A stretch of 13,915 nt of DNA from Gammaproteobacteria bacterium (GTDB lineage Bacteria > Pseudomonadota > Gammaproteobacteria > UWMA-0217), in NCBI GenBank assembly GCA_027031685.1, contig JALVPS010000281.1, positions 1 through 13,915 on the forward strand, read 5' to 3'. The position numbers and the translations under genes were made by a program. Under the pieces are notes generated by a model that saw only the letters and a list, made by a program, of their open reading frames with translations, searched no databases and was not told the origin of the DNA. Below are positions 6,534 to 12,460 of this stretch, piece after piece (within the stretch, counting starts at the first letter, position 1; each line of letters begins with the position of its first letter).

Positions 6534-8498
6534 TCAGGGCAGCTGCGGGATGAGTCCCTGGTCGTCCGGCAGTTGGGTGATGAGCTCGTCCAGGTCGGGC
6601 AGCACCGCGGCCCGGTCGCGGATCAGGCCGCGGCGGGCGATGCCGGCGTCGAGCTGGCGGGCCTGGAAGTAGCTGTACTTGCGGCGCGTGTAGGCCTGCG
6701 CCGTCTCCGGGTCGCGCAGGATGACCGGGCGGATGAAGACCATCAGGCTGCGCTTGACCTTGGTGGTGCTGTTGAAGCGGAACAGGTGGCCCAGCACGGG
6801 CACGTCGCCCAGCACCGGCACCTTCTCCTGGCTGTCGCGGAAGTTGTCGTCGATGAGCCCGCCCAGGACGATCACCTGGCCATTCTCGGCCAGCACGGTG
6901 GTCTTGATGGTGCGCTTGTTGGTCACCACATCGGCGGTGGATACCGAGGTGGAGGCCAGCGCCGAGGACTCCTGCTGGATCTCCAGCTTGACCGCGTCCC
7001 CCTCGTTGATCTGCGGCTTGACCTTGAGGGTCAGGCCCACGTCCTTGCGCTCGATGGTCTGGAACGGGTTGACCGCCCCCTGGTTGGCACCGGTGTTGGT
7101 GAACTTGCCGGTGACGAAGGGCACCTCCTGGCCCACCTGGATCTCGGCCTCCTCGTTGTCCATGGTCACCAGGGTGGGCGTGGACAGGATGTTGGTGGCG
7201 GCGTCGGAGGCCAGGGCCTTGAGCAGCACGGCCCAGTTGCTGTGTCCCCGGCGCAGGTCGCCGCCGCCGATGAGCACACCGGCCGGCAGCTGGCTGGCGG
7301 CGCCCTGGGTGAGCCCCAGCACGGTGCTGGTCAGGTTGCCCAGGTTGGTGACGAAGGCCGGCGATACGTCGCGGCCGTCCTTGCGCGTACCGGTGGCGGC
7401 CAGGGCCACGCCCAGGTCCTTGGCCAGGTCCAGCGACACCTCGGCGATGATGGCCTCCACCAGCACCTGGGCCCGGCGCACGTCGAGCTGGGCGATCACC
7501 TGGCGCAGCTCGGCCTGGATGGCCGCCGGGGCGGTGATGACCAAGGCGTTGTTGGCCTCGTCGGCCTGGATGCTGATGTCCTTGCGCTGGGCGCCGGCGG
7601 GGGCCGGCTTGCCGCGCTGGGCGGCCGCCTTGGCGCGCGTGCGCGACTTGGACACGCCGGTCAGGATCTGCACCAGATCCTTGGCGCGGGCGTACTTGAG
7701 GAACACTACCTGGGTGTCGCCCCCGCTGTCCAGCGGCGTGTCCAGGTGGGCGATGATGCCACGCAGCCGCAGGCGGGTGGCGCGGTCGCCGCTGATGAGA
7801 ATGCTGTTGGTGCGCTCGTCGGCAGTGATGACCGGCTGGCCGGGCATGGCGGCGCCCTTGACGTTGCGCTGCTGCAGGGCCATGAGGGTGCGGGCCACCT
7901 CGGCCGCCGGGGCATTCTCCAGGGGGATCACCTCGATGTCCGACTGGTCGGGGCGGTCGATGCGGCGGATGATCTTCACCAGCCGGTCGATATTGGCGGC
8001 GCGGTCGGAGATGAGCAGGATGTTGCTGGGCTGGTAGGCGGCCAGCTGGCCCTGCTGCGGGATGAGCGGACGCAGGATAGGCACCAGCTGGGCGGCCGGC
8101 ACGTGCTCGATGTGCACCACGCGCGTGACCAGCTCATCCCCCCGGCCGGAATGGCGCCCGTCCACCACCGGCACTGGCCCCTGCTTGGCGTTCACGTCGG
8201 GCACGATCTTGATCACGTCGCCCACCGGCACGGCCGCGAAGCCGTGCACCTGCAGGATGGACAGGAATACCTCGTACACCTCGTCCGGCTTGAGGGGCCG
8301 CTGGGAGACCACCGTGACCTTGGCCTTCACGCGCGGGTCGACGATGAAGTTCTTCTGGGTGATGGCGGCCACCGTGTCGATCAGCACGCGGATATCGGCG
8401 TCCTTCAGGTTGAGCGTGGCCTGTTCCGCTGCCGTGGCGAGGCCCGCGCCCAGCAACAGCAGGGCGGCCAGCAGTCCTTTCAGTCGTGACAGGGTCAT
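6534..8498 (-). CDS. gspD: Type II secretion outer-membrane secretin GspD
   Basis: GspD forms the 15-mer gated channel in the outer membrane through which folded proteins leave the periplasm. The 654-residue product has a Sec signal peptide (about 1-24, hydrophobic stretch ending ATA|AEQ). N0 spans about 26-100, N1-N3 about 122-345, and the secretin beta-barrel/gate about 346-600 with VGQEVPFVTGKFTNTG (455-470), VIVLGGLIDD (542-551) and VPVLGDVPVLGHLFRF (560-575). N3 holds a basic Ala/Pro-rich insertion at about 284-306. A C-terminal tail (601-654) would be the pilotin-binding S region; it ends with two QLP motifs. ATG lacks a strong Shine-Dalgarno. The gene is preceded by a 130-base gap after gspC that contains a perfect TATAAT. 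Confidence 0.98.
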   Translation of the reverse strand: MTLSRLKGLLAALLLLGAGLATAAEQATLNLKDADIRVLIDTVAAITQKNFIVDPRVKAKVTVVSQRPLKPDEVYEVFLSILQVHGFAAVPVGDVIKIVPDVNAKQGPVPVVDGRHSGRGDELVTRVVHIEHVPAAQLVPILRPLIPQQGQLAAYQPSNILLISDRAANIDRLVKIIRRIDRPDQSDIEVIPLENAPAAEVARTLMALQQRNVKGAAMPGQPVITADERTNSILISGDRATRLRLRGIIAHLDTPLDSGGDTQVVFLKYARAKDLVQILTGVSKSRTRAKAAAQRGKPAPAGAQRKDISIQADEANNALVITAPAAIQAELRQVIAQLDVRRAQVLVEAIIAEVSLDLAKDLGVALAATGTRKDGRDVSPAFVTNLGNLTSTVLGLTQGAASQLPAGVLIGGGDLRRGHSNWAVLLKALASDAATNILSTPTLVTMDNEEAEIQVGQEVPFVTGKFTNTGANQGAVNPFQTIERKDVGLTLKVKPQINEGDAVKLEIQQESSALASTSVSTADVVTNKRTIKTTVLAENGQVIVLGGLIDDNFRDSQEKVPVLGDVPVLGHLFRFNSTTKVKRSLMVFIRPVILRDPETAQAYTRRKYSYFQARQLDAGIARRGLIRDRAAVLPDLDELITQLPDDQGLIPQLP

Positions 8499-8627
8499 GG
8501 TCTTGCGTGTGCGTGCCTCGATAGCGGCCCGCCGCGGGGCCCGATGGGGGCGGATGGTACGCCATTTGCCGGGGCGCGGGCACGGCGCCGGTGGGCGTTT
8601 TGCGGCCTGTTGCCGATCCGACCGCCC

Positions 8628-8633
8628 ATTATA
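8628..8633 (-). promoter_or_regulatory. Perfect TATAAT hexamer at the gspC stop, possible internal promoter for gspD onward
   Basis: On the minus strand the last codons of gspC read CTA-TAA-T, giving an exact sigma70 -10 consensus in otherwise very GC-rich sequence. It is followed by 130 bases without a gene before the gspD ATG, the only large gap inside the cluster. No good -35 hexamer lies 16-18 bases upstream, so the call rests on the -10 match and the gap alone. The match also contains the stop codon and could be coincidental. Confidence 0.3.
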
Positions 8634-9519
8634 GGCTGCGGTTCACATGGATGACCCGTCCGCCGCGCTCCAGGGTGACGCTCACGCTGTGCGCGCGCGC
8701 CAGCTGTTGCAGCACCTGGAACCCCTTCTCCGGCCGGTCGAGGCGGATGCCGTTGACCTCGGTGATGATGTCGCCGGAGCGCAGGTCCAGCTCGCGCAGG
8801 GCCGGATGCGACTGGCGCGTGACGATGCGGAAGCCCACGAAACGGCCATTGCGTCGCACCGGCACGGCGTTGACGTACTGCCCCAGCTTGGCCGGATTGC
8901 GCAGCACCTCCTGGCGCAGGCGCGCGGTGGCGCTGTTGGGGCCCAGGCGGCGATTGTCACCGCCGGGACGCGGCAGGCCGGGCGGGCGCAGCACCGAGCC
9001 GGTGGCGCGGGTGGACCGCAGGCGCAGCGTCTCGAAGCGTCCGCCGCGGTCCAGGATGACGCGGTCCGGGTACACGGCGCTGAGGCGGATATTGCCCGGC
9101 AGCTTGTCGCCCACGCGATAGAGCTTTTCCCGTCCGCCGCGGCTGGCGATGAGGGCGTAGCCCTCGTTCTCGTCATCGGTGGCGTATACGCCGCGCAGGG
9201 TGAAATTGAGGCGCGTATCCGGCGCGTCGATGGGGGTGGTGGTGACGGCGGGCTGGGCGGTGGTCGCCTTGCCGAACAGGTGGCGCTGGGCGATGCGCTG
9301 GGCCGGATCGGCCACCGGGGCGGCCGGCGCGGCGGCGGTCCGTGCCGGTGGCGGAGGCGGCGGCAGTGTTGCCGGCGGCGTCAGCCAGTCCCAGGTCAGG
9401 CGCGCCACGGCCGCCGCCAGGGCCACGATGAGCAGCGCGGTGACCAGCGCCGGGGCGTGGCGCGGCAGGCGTTGCAGGGCCGGATGCGCAAGGTGCGAGC
9501 CGAGATTGAAGGTGGTCAT
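8629..9519 (-). CDS. gspC: Type II secretion protein GspC
   Basis: GspC spans the inner membrane once and connects the platform to the periplasmic N0 domain of GspD, and may help select substrates. In the 296-residue product the transmembrane helix is at about 22-45. A flexible linker with six consecutive prolines (53-58) and Ala-Pro repeats follows. The homology region at about 76-168 carries RHLFG, LNFTLRGVYA, YRVGDKLPGNIRLSAVYPDR and ETLRLR. The C-terminal domain at about 200-295 is PDZ-like (LRSGDIITEVNGIRL at 246-260, then a hydrophobic helix and VTLERGG). Some systems have a coiled coil instead of the PDZ domain. It is the first gsp gene, transcribed away from the terB-like gene across a 347-base region. 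Confidence 0.96.
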   Translation of the reverse strand: MTTFNLGSHLAHPALQRLPRHAPALVTALLIVALAAAVARLTWDWLTPPATLPPPPPPARTAAAPAAPVADPAQRIAQRHLFGKATTAQPAVTTTPIDAPDTRLNFTLRGVYATDDENEGYALIASRGGREKLYRVGDKLPGNIRLSAVYPDRVILDRGGRFETLRLRSTRATGSVLRPPGLPRPGGDNRRLGPNSATARLRQEVLRNPAKLGQYVNAVPVRRNGRFVGFRIVTRQSHPALRELDLRSGDIITEVNGIRLDRPEKGFQVLQQLARAHSVSVTLERGGRVIHVNRSL

Positions 9520-9596
9520 GTTCGATCAGCTCTGCCGGAAGCAATAGGATGGTCGGGGGCGGATGCCGGGCCGCGCCGGAATGGCGTGCGGGATGA

Positions 9597-9650
9597 AATT
9601 TTCACCGCGATCAAGGGGCATGATAGGGTTCGATTATGCCACATCGACAC
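9597..9650. promoter_or_regulatory. AT-rich divergent promoter/operator region between gspC and the plus-strand genes
   Basis: This is the most AT-rich stretch of the 347-base region between gspC and the terB-like gene. For gspC, the minus strand shows TATCAT (9620-9625, five of six to the -10 consensus) 16 bases after a weak TCGATG (9642-9647). For the plus strand, TTCACC (9601-9606), a 17-base spacer and an extended -10 TGaTAGGGT (9621-9629) are possible. An imperfect dyad at 9617-9640 overlaps both. Hexamer matches are moderate, so the exact start sites are uncertain. The rest of 9520-9703 shows no gene. Confidence 0.4.
9617..9640. repeat. Imperfect inverted repeat (operator-like dyad)
   Basis: Half-sites GGCATGAT (9617-9624) and ATTATGCC (9633-9640) are inverted copies, matching at seven of eight positions, with an 8-base spacer. 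As DNA it resembles a site for a dimeric repressor or activator; as RNA it would be a weak stem with one G-U pair. It overlaps candidate -10 elements of both divergent transcription units. The binding protein, if any, is unknown. Confidence 0.45.
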
Positions 9651-9703
9651 CTGACGGATAGACGACCCGTTCGCATCTGCGGCGCCGCGCCAGGGGTGGC
9701 CAC

Positions 9704-9859
9704 ATGACGCGCCGGGCGCGCTTCGCCGTCGGCCGCTTGGTGCCGCGTCGACTGTGCGGCTGCCTCGGCTTCGGCCACGACCTGGACCCCGAGTTCCAGG
9801 GCAGCGACGAATGGCATGGCCGGGCGGCTCGCTTGCGGCGCGGCTTGCGCCTCGGTTGA
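9704..9859 (+). CDS. Possible small hypothetical protein (51 aa)
   Basis: An open frame of 51 codons begins with ATG preceded by the purine-rich AGGGGTGG four bases upstream, and stops 7 bases before the GTG proposed for the terB-like gene. The product would be basic and soluble, beginning MTRRARFAVGRLVPRRLCGC, with two cysteines as CGC, an acidic middle (DLDPEFQGSDEW) and an Arg-rich end. I do not recognise a family. It lies in the right place to be the first gene of the plus-strand unit, but a short open frame is unremarkable in GC-rich DNA, so it may not be translated. Confidence 0.25.
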   Translation: MTRRARFAVGRLVPRRLCGCLGFGHDLDPEFQGSDEWHGRAARLRRGLRLG

Positions 9860-9866
9860 GTGCGCC

Positions 9867-10337
9867 GTGGTCGGGGATTGGATCGAACGCCTGCTGGGCG
9901 GGCTGGGGCTGCCGGCCGGCGAGGCCGAGCCCACGGCGGACGAAGCCCTGGCGCTGGCCGCGGCTCTGCTGCTCATCGAGGTGGGGCGGGCCGACTTCCA
10001 GTGGGACCAGCGCGAGCTGGACGCCATCGTGCGCGCCCTGGTGGCCGGGCACGACCTGTCGCCGGCCGAGGCGGAGGCCCTGCTGGCGCGCGCCCGCGAG
10101 CAGAGCGAGGCGACCGTGTCGCTGCATCCCACCCTGCGCCTGCTCAACGCGCAACTGGACACGGCCGCCAGGCGCCGCATCCTGCTCGACTGCTGGCGGG
10201 TGGCCCTGGCCGACGGGGTGCTGGACCGTTACGAGGAACACGAGCTGCGCAAGATCGCCGACCGTCTGCACCTGTCCCACGCCGATTTCATCCAGGCCAA
10301 GCTGCGCGCCCAGCGGGAGCGGGCGGCCGAGGAATGA
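9867..10337 (+). CDS. TerB-fold (tellurite resistance TerB-like) protein
   Basis: The 156-residue product is a soluble, helical, acidic protein resembling the TerB domain family, whose members bind metal ions and often act near membranes; its substrate and partners are unknown. Helices show the family pattern: LALAAALLLIEVGRAD early, the helix after DLSPAEAEALL, and the repeat-like WRVALADGVLDRYEEHELRK followed by IADRLHLSHADFI near the C-terminus. The GTG at 9867 is preferred because family members begin shortly before the first helix (here VVGDWIERL) and GAG lies 6 bases upstream. An in-frame ATG at 9816 would add 17 residues of non-family sequence. Despite the family name there is no ter operon here, so a tellurite role should not be assumed. 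It is followed by a membrane protein gene on the same strand. Confidence 0.75.
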   Translation: MVGDWIERLLGGLGLPAGEAEPTADEALALAAALLLIEVGRADFQWDQRELDAIVRALVAGHDLSPAEAEALLARAREQSEATVSLHPTLRLLNAQLDTAARRRILLDCWRVALADGVLDRYEEHELRKIADRLHLSHADFIQAKLRAQRERAAEE

Positions 10338-10402
10338 GCGGGTCGGCCGGGGCGGTCATGAATCCCATGCATCCTGACGCCGAGGGGGTGGCGCGTGCTT
10401 GA
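10334..10402 (+). other. Possible 22-codon coupling ORF between the terB-like and TauE/SafE-like genes
   Basis: An ATG overlaps the stop of the terB-like gene (ATGA) and opens a 22-codon frame whose TGA lies 8 bases inside the next gene, past its GTG start at 10395. This geometry would carry ribosomes from one gene to the next. The peptide (starting MSGSAGAVMNPMHPDAEGVA) matches nothing I recognise. It is probably a coupling device or chance rather than a functional protein. Confidence 0.15.
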
Positions 10403-11078
10403 ACCGGGTCTGCCGGCGGCGTTCCTGGTGGGTCTGGCGGGGGGCGTGCATTGCCTGGGGATGTGCGGTGGCATCGTCACCGCCTTCAGCCTGGGCCTGC
10501 CGGAGGCGCAGGACGGGCGCCTGTGGGCCTTCCAGCTGGCCTACAACACCGGGCGCCTGTTCAGCTACACCGTGGCCGGCGCCCTGGCCGGCCTGCTGGG
10601 GGCGCTGGCCATGGATCTGTCCGGCCTGACGGTGGCCCGCCAGCTGCTCCAGCTGGCGGCGGGGCTGATGATGCTGGCGCTGGGCCTGTATCTGGGCGGC
10701 TGGTGGCGCGGCCTACTGCGGGTGGAGGCGCTGGGTGGCCGCCTGTGGCGCCACATCGAGCCGCTGGGGCGGCGCTTCCTGCCGGTGCGCGACCCGCTCA
10801 GCGCCCTGTGGCTGGGCATGGTGTGGGGCTGGCTGCCGTGCGGACTGATCTACAGCGTACTGGTGTGGGCCCTGGCGGCCGGCGGCGCCGGGCGGGGTGC
10901 CTTGCTCATGCTCAGCTTCGGGCTGGGCACGCTGCCCAACCTGTTGCTCATGGGCGTGTTCGCCGCCGGCCTGGGGCGCTGGCTGCGCCGCCCTGGCCTG
11001 CGCCGCCTGGCTGGCGCCCTGGTCATTGCCCTGGCCGCCCTGCAGCTCGCCTGGGCGCTGCGCGGCCTCAGCGGATGA
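10395..11078 (+). CDS. TauE/SafE-like (DsbD_2 / UreH-like) membrane protein
   Basis: The 227-residue polytopic protein has about six hydrophobic segments in two halves. The first half opens with GGVHCLGMCGG (16-26) and the second with WGWLPCGLIYS (144-154), followed by FGLGTLPNLLLMG (175-187). This paired HCxGMCGG and PCG pattern is that of the DsbD_2/sulfite exporter TauE/SafE group, many of which sit beside cbb3 oxidase assembly genes (ccoG, ccoI, ccoS) and are linked to copper or heme-protein maturation; others are annotated as UreH-like. No cco genes are present here, so its substrate is undetermined. The start is GTG with GAGGG about 8 bases upstream. It is 57 bases after the terB-like gene, probably co-transcribed. 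Its 3' end overlaps the convergent DUF4426 gene by 11 bases. Confidence 0.88.
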   Translation: MLEPGLPAAFLVGLAGGVHCLGMCGGIVTAFSLGLPEAQDGRLWAFQLAYNTGRLFSYTVAGALAGLLGALAMDLSGLTVARQLLQLAAGLMMLALGLYLGGWWRGLLRVEALGGRLWRHIEPLGRRFLPVRDPLSALWLGMVWGWLPCGLIYSVLVWALAAGGAGRGALLMLSFGLGTLPNLLLMGVFAAGLGRWLRRPGLRRLAGALVIALAALQLAWALRGLSG

Positions 11079-11505
11079 AGAACTGCTGCTGGAACTTGAT
11101 GGGCCCCAGCGTCCGGCCGTCCACGTGCACCGTGATCTCGAAGTTGACCGTTTCCTGGTCGCGCACCGGGAATTCGGCAATGTGGTAGTAGGCGCCGGGT
11201 TCCTCGATGCGCCGCAGGGCGAGCGGCTTGACCTGCTGGTACACGTTCACCGCCCGTGCCTCCACCTGGGCGTCCACCGGCTTGGGCGGGCCGATCTTCT
11301 GCGTCTTCATGACCGATATGTTGAGCACGGCGCGGTGCCGCGAGCGGGTGATGCCGTAGGTGCGCGCCATGGCTGGGCTGAGGAAGTCGGACGGAAAGGC
11401 ATTGTAGTGCACGATGTAGTCGCCGAACTGCTGTTCGCCGGCGGCGGCCAGCAGGGGCGCGGTGGCCAGCAGCAAAGTGATGAGCAGGGATTGGAAACGA
11501 CGCAT
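11068..11505 (-). CDS. DUF4426 domain-containing exported protein
   Basis: The 145-residue product has an N-terminal signal peptide (RR, then LLITLLLATAPLLAAAG; cleavage near residue 22-23). A beta-rich periplasmic domain follows with QQFGDYIVHYNAFPSDFLSP (25-44), RHRAVLNISVMK and the C-terminal GPIKFQQQFF. This is the DUF4426 family, of unknown function, often found near proC, yggT, yggU, metX or rdgB in gammaproteobacteria, as here. The ATG has an excellent GAGGAGG 4 bases upstream. It is separated from yggU by 107 bases containing a hairpin, so it may have its own promoter. Its stop lies inside the end of the convergent membrane protein gene. Confidence 0.88.
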   Translation of the reverse strand: MRRFQSLLITLLLATAPLLAAAGEQQFGDYIVHYNAFPSDFLSPAMARTYGITRSRHRAVLNISVMKTQKIGPPKPVDAQVEARAVNVYQQVKPLALRRIEEPGAYYHIAEFPVRDQETVNFEITVHVDGRTLGPIKFQQQFFIR

Positions 11506-11558
11506 GGGGCCTCCTCGATGGCTCGCAATGGTGGTGGATTGCTTTAGTAGTACGTGGG

Positions 11559-11587
11559 CCGGCCCGCCACGGTTTCGTGGCGGCCGG
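11559..11587. repeat. Strong GC-rich hairpin between yggU and DUF4426
   Basis: Arms CCGGCCCGCCAC (11559-11570) and GTGGCGGCCGG (11577-11587) pair over 11 base pairs with one bulged C, around a 6-base loop GGTTTC (GAAACC on the minus strand). It begins 25 bases downstream of the yggU stop. No T tract follows on either strand, so it is not a classical intrinsic terminator. It may be a transcription-attenuating or transcript-stabilising structure at the end of the proC-yggT-yggU message. Confidence 0.55.
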
Positions 11588-11612
11588 AACTATCAGGGAG
11601 TATAGGAGGCTT

Positions 11613-11903
11613 TCAGGCGTCCAGCGGGGCAAAACCGGGCGGCAGCCGGCCGGGCGCCTCGATGCGCAGGCGCTTGTCACGGCTCGTCTGGCCGCGCTCG
11701 ATGTGGACGCGCGAGGGGGCCGCGCGAAACTGGCGGGCGAGGAACTTGACCAGGTGGCGGTTGGCCTTGCCATCCACCGGCGGGGTGGTGATGTACACCT
11801 TGAGGCGCGCCTCGGCCGGATCGCCCAGCCGGTCGCGCGCCGCGCGCGGCACGGTGCGCACCTGCAGGATCAGGTCTTCGCCCTCCCAGTGCCAGCAGGT
11901 CAT
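11613..11903 (-). CDS. yggU: DUF167 family protein YggU
   Basis: The 96-residue protein belongs to DUF167 (YggU), a small widespread alpha/beta family without an established biochemical role. The family core is clear: LQVRTVPRAARDRL (13-26), LKVYITTPPVDGKANRHLVK (34-53), LARQF, then VHIERGQTSRDKRLRI (66-81). ATG lies 4 bases after the yggT stop, with a poor Shine-Dalgarno, so it is probably translated by coupling with yggT. Normal length and complete. Confidence 0.93.
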   Translation of the reverse strand: MTCWHWEGEDLILQVRTVPRAARDRLGDPAEARLKVYITTPPVDGKANRHLVKFLARQFRAAPSRVHIERGQTSRDKRLRIEAPGRLPPGFAPLDA

Positions 11904-11907
11904 GGCC

Positions 11908-12459
11908 TCAGTACAGGGCGCGCACCACGATGAGGGCGATATTGAGCAGCAGGATGGCCACCAGCGGGCTGAGGTCGAACATGCCCACCGGGGGGATGAC
12001 GCGCTGCAGGGGGCGCAGCAGCGGGTCGTTGAGGCTGTGCAGCAGGGAGGCCAGCGGGTTGTGGCCGTAACCCTGCGGGTTCACCCAGCTCAGCACCGCC
12101 TGGGCGATGAGGGCGATGATGTACACGTAGATGGCCAGTTCCACCAGCTTGAGGGCCGCCACCCACAGCAGCGGCAGCAGGGGCGGCACGATGCCCTGCA
12201 GGATCACCAGCAGGTATAGCTGCAGCAGCTTGAGGCCGAACATGAGCACGATGGCGGCGGCGTCGATGCCGGCCACCGCCGGAACGACCCGCCGCAGCGG
12301 GCGCAGCAGGGGGTTGGTGACCGTCACCACGAACTGCGAGAAGGGGTTGTAGAAATCGGCCCGCACCAGGCCGAGCAGGAAGCGCACCATGATCAGCCCG
12401 ATGTACAGGCCGAACAGGGTGTCGATCAGGAAATATGCGATGTTGCCCAGCACGCCCAT
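11908..12459 (-). CDS. yggT: YggT family integral membrane protein
   Basis: The 183-residue protein is a YggT-family membrane protein with four hydrophobic segments in two repeats. Each repeat ends in the family signature: NPFSQFVVTVTNPLLRPLRR (38-57), and in the second half NPLASLLHSLNDPLLRPLQR followed by VIPPVGMFDLSP. Function is not firmly established; related proteins are implicated in cation/osmotic stress tolerance and, in plastids, in cytochrome maturation or division. The open frame extends upstream to 12540, but the ATG at 12459 is preferred: it gives the family N-terminus (MGVLGNIAYFLIDTLFGLYI), follows the proC stop by one base, and has GGGGAGGGA about 9 bases upstream inside proC. 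Confidence 0.93.
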   Translation of the reverse strand: MGVLGNIAYFLIDTLFGLYIGLIMVRFLLGLVRADFYNPFSQFVVTVTNPLLRPLRRVVPAVAGIDAAAIVLMFGLKLLQLYLLVILQGIVPPLLPLLWVAALKLVELAIYVYIIALIAQAVLSWVNPQGYGHNPLASLLHSLNDPLLRPLQRVIPPVGMFDLSPLVAILLLNIALIVVRALY

Positions 12460-12460
12460 G

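Noticed and set aside
4873..6672. Long plus-strand open frame (599 codons) opposite gspE and spanning its start
   Set aside because: Antisense shadow of a GC-rich gene; gspE has all ATPase motifs on the minus strand.
6573..8489. Long plus-strand open frame (638 codons) opposite gspD
   Set aside because: It mirrors gspD, has repetitive His/Gly/Gln-rich composition without family motifs, and gspD on the other strand has unmistakable secretin motifs.
9516..10280. Minus-strand open frame overlapping the gspC start region and the terB-like gene
   Set aside because: No recognisable motifs; the plus-strand TerB-like protein shows a consistent helical family pattern in the same DNA.
9867..10337. 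Naming the TerB-fold gene as a tellurite resistance determinant
   Set aside because: No other ter genes are nearby, and single TerB-domain proteins have no demonstrated tellurite role; only the fold is supported.
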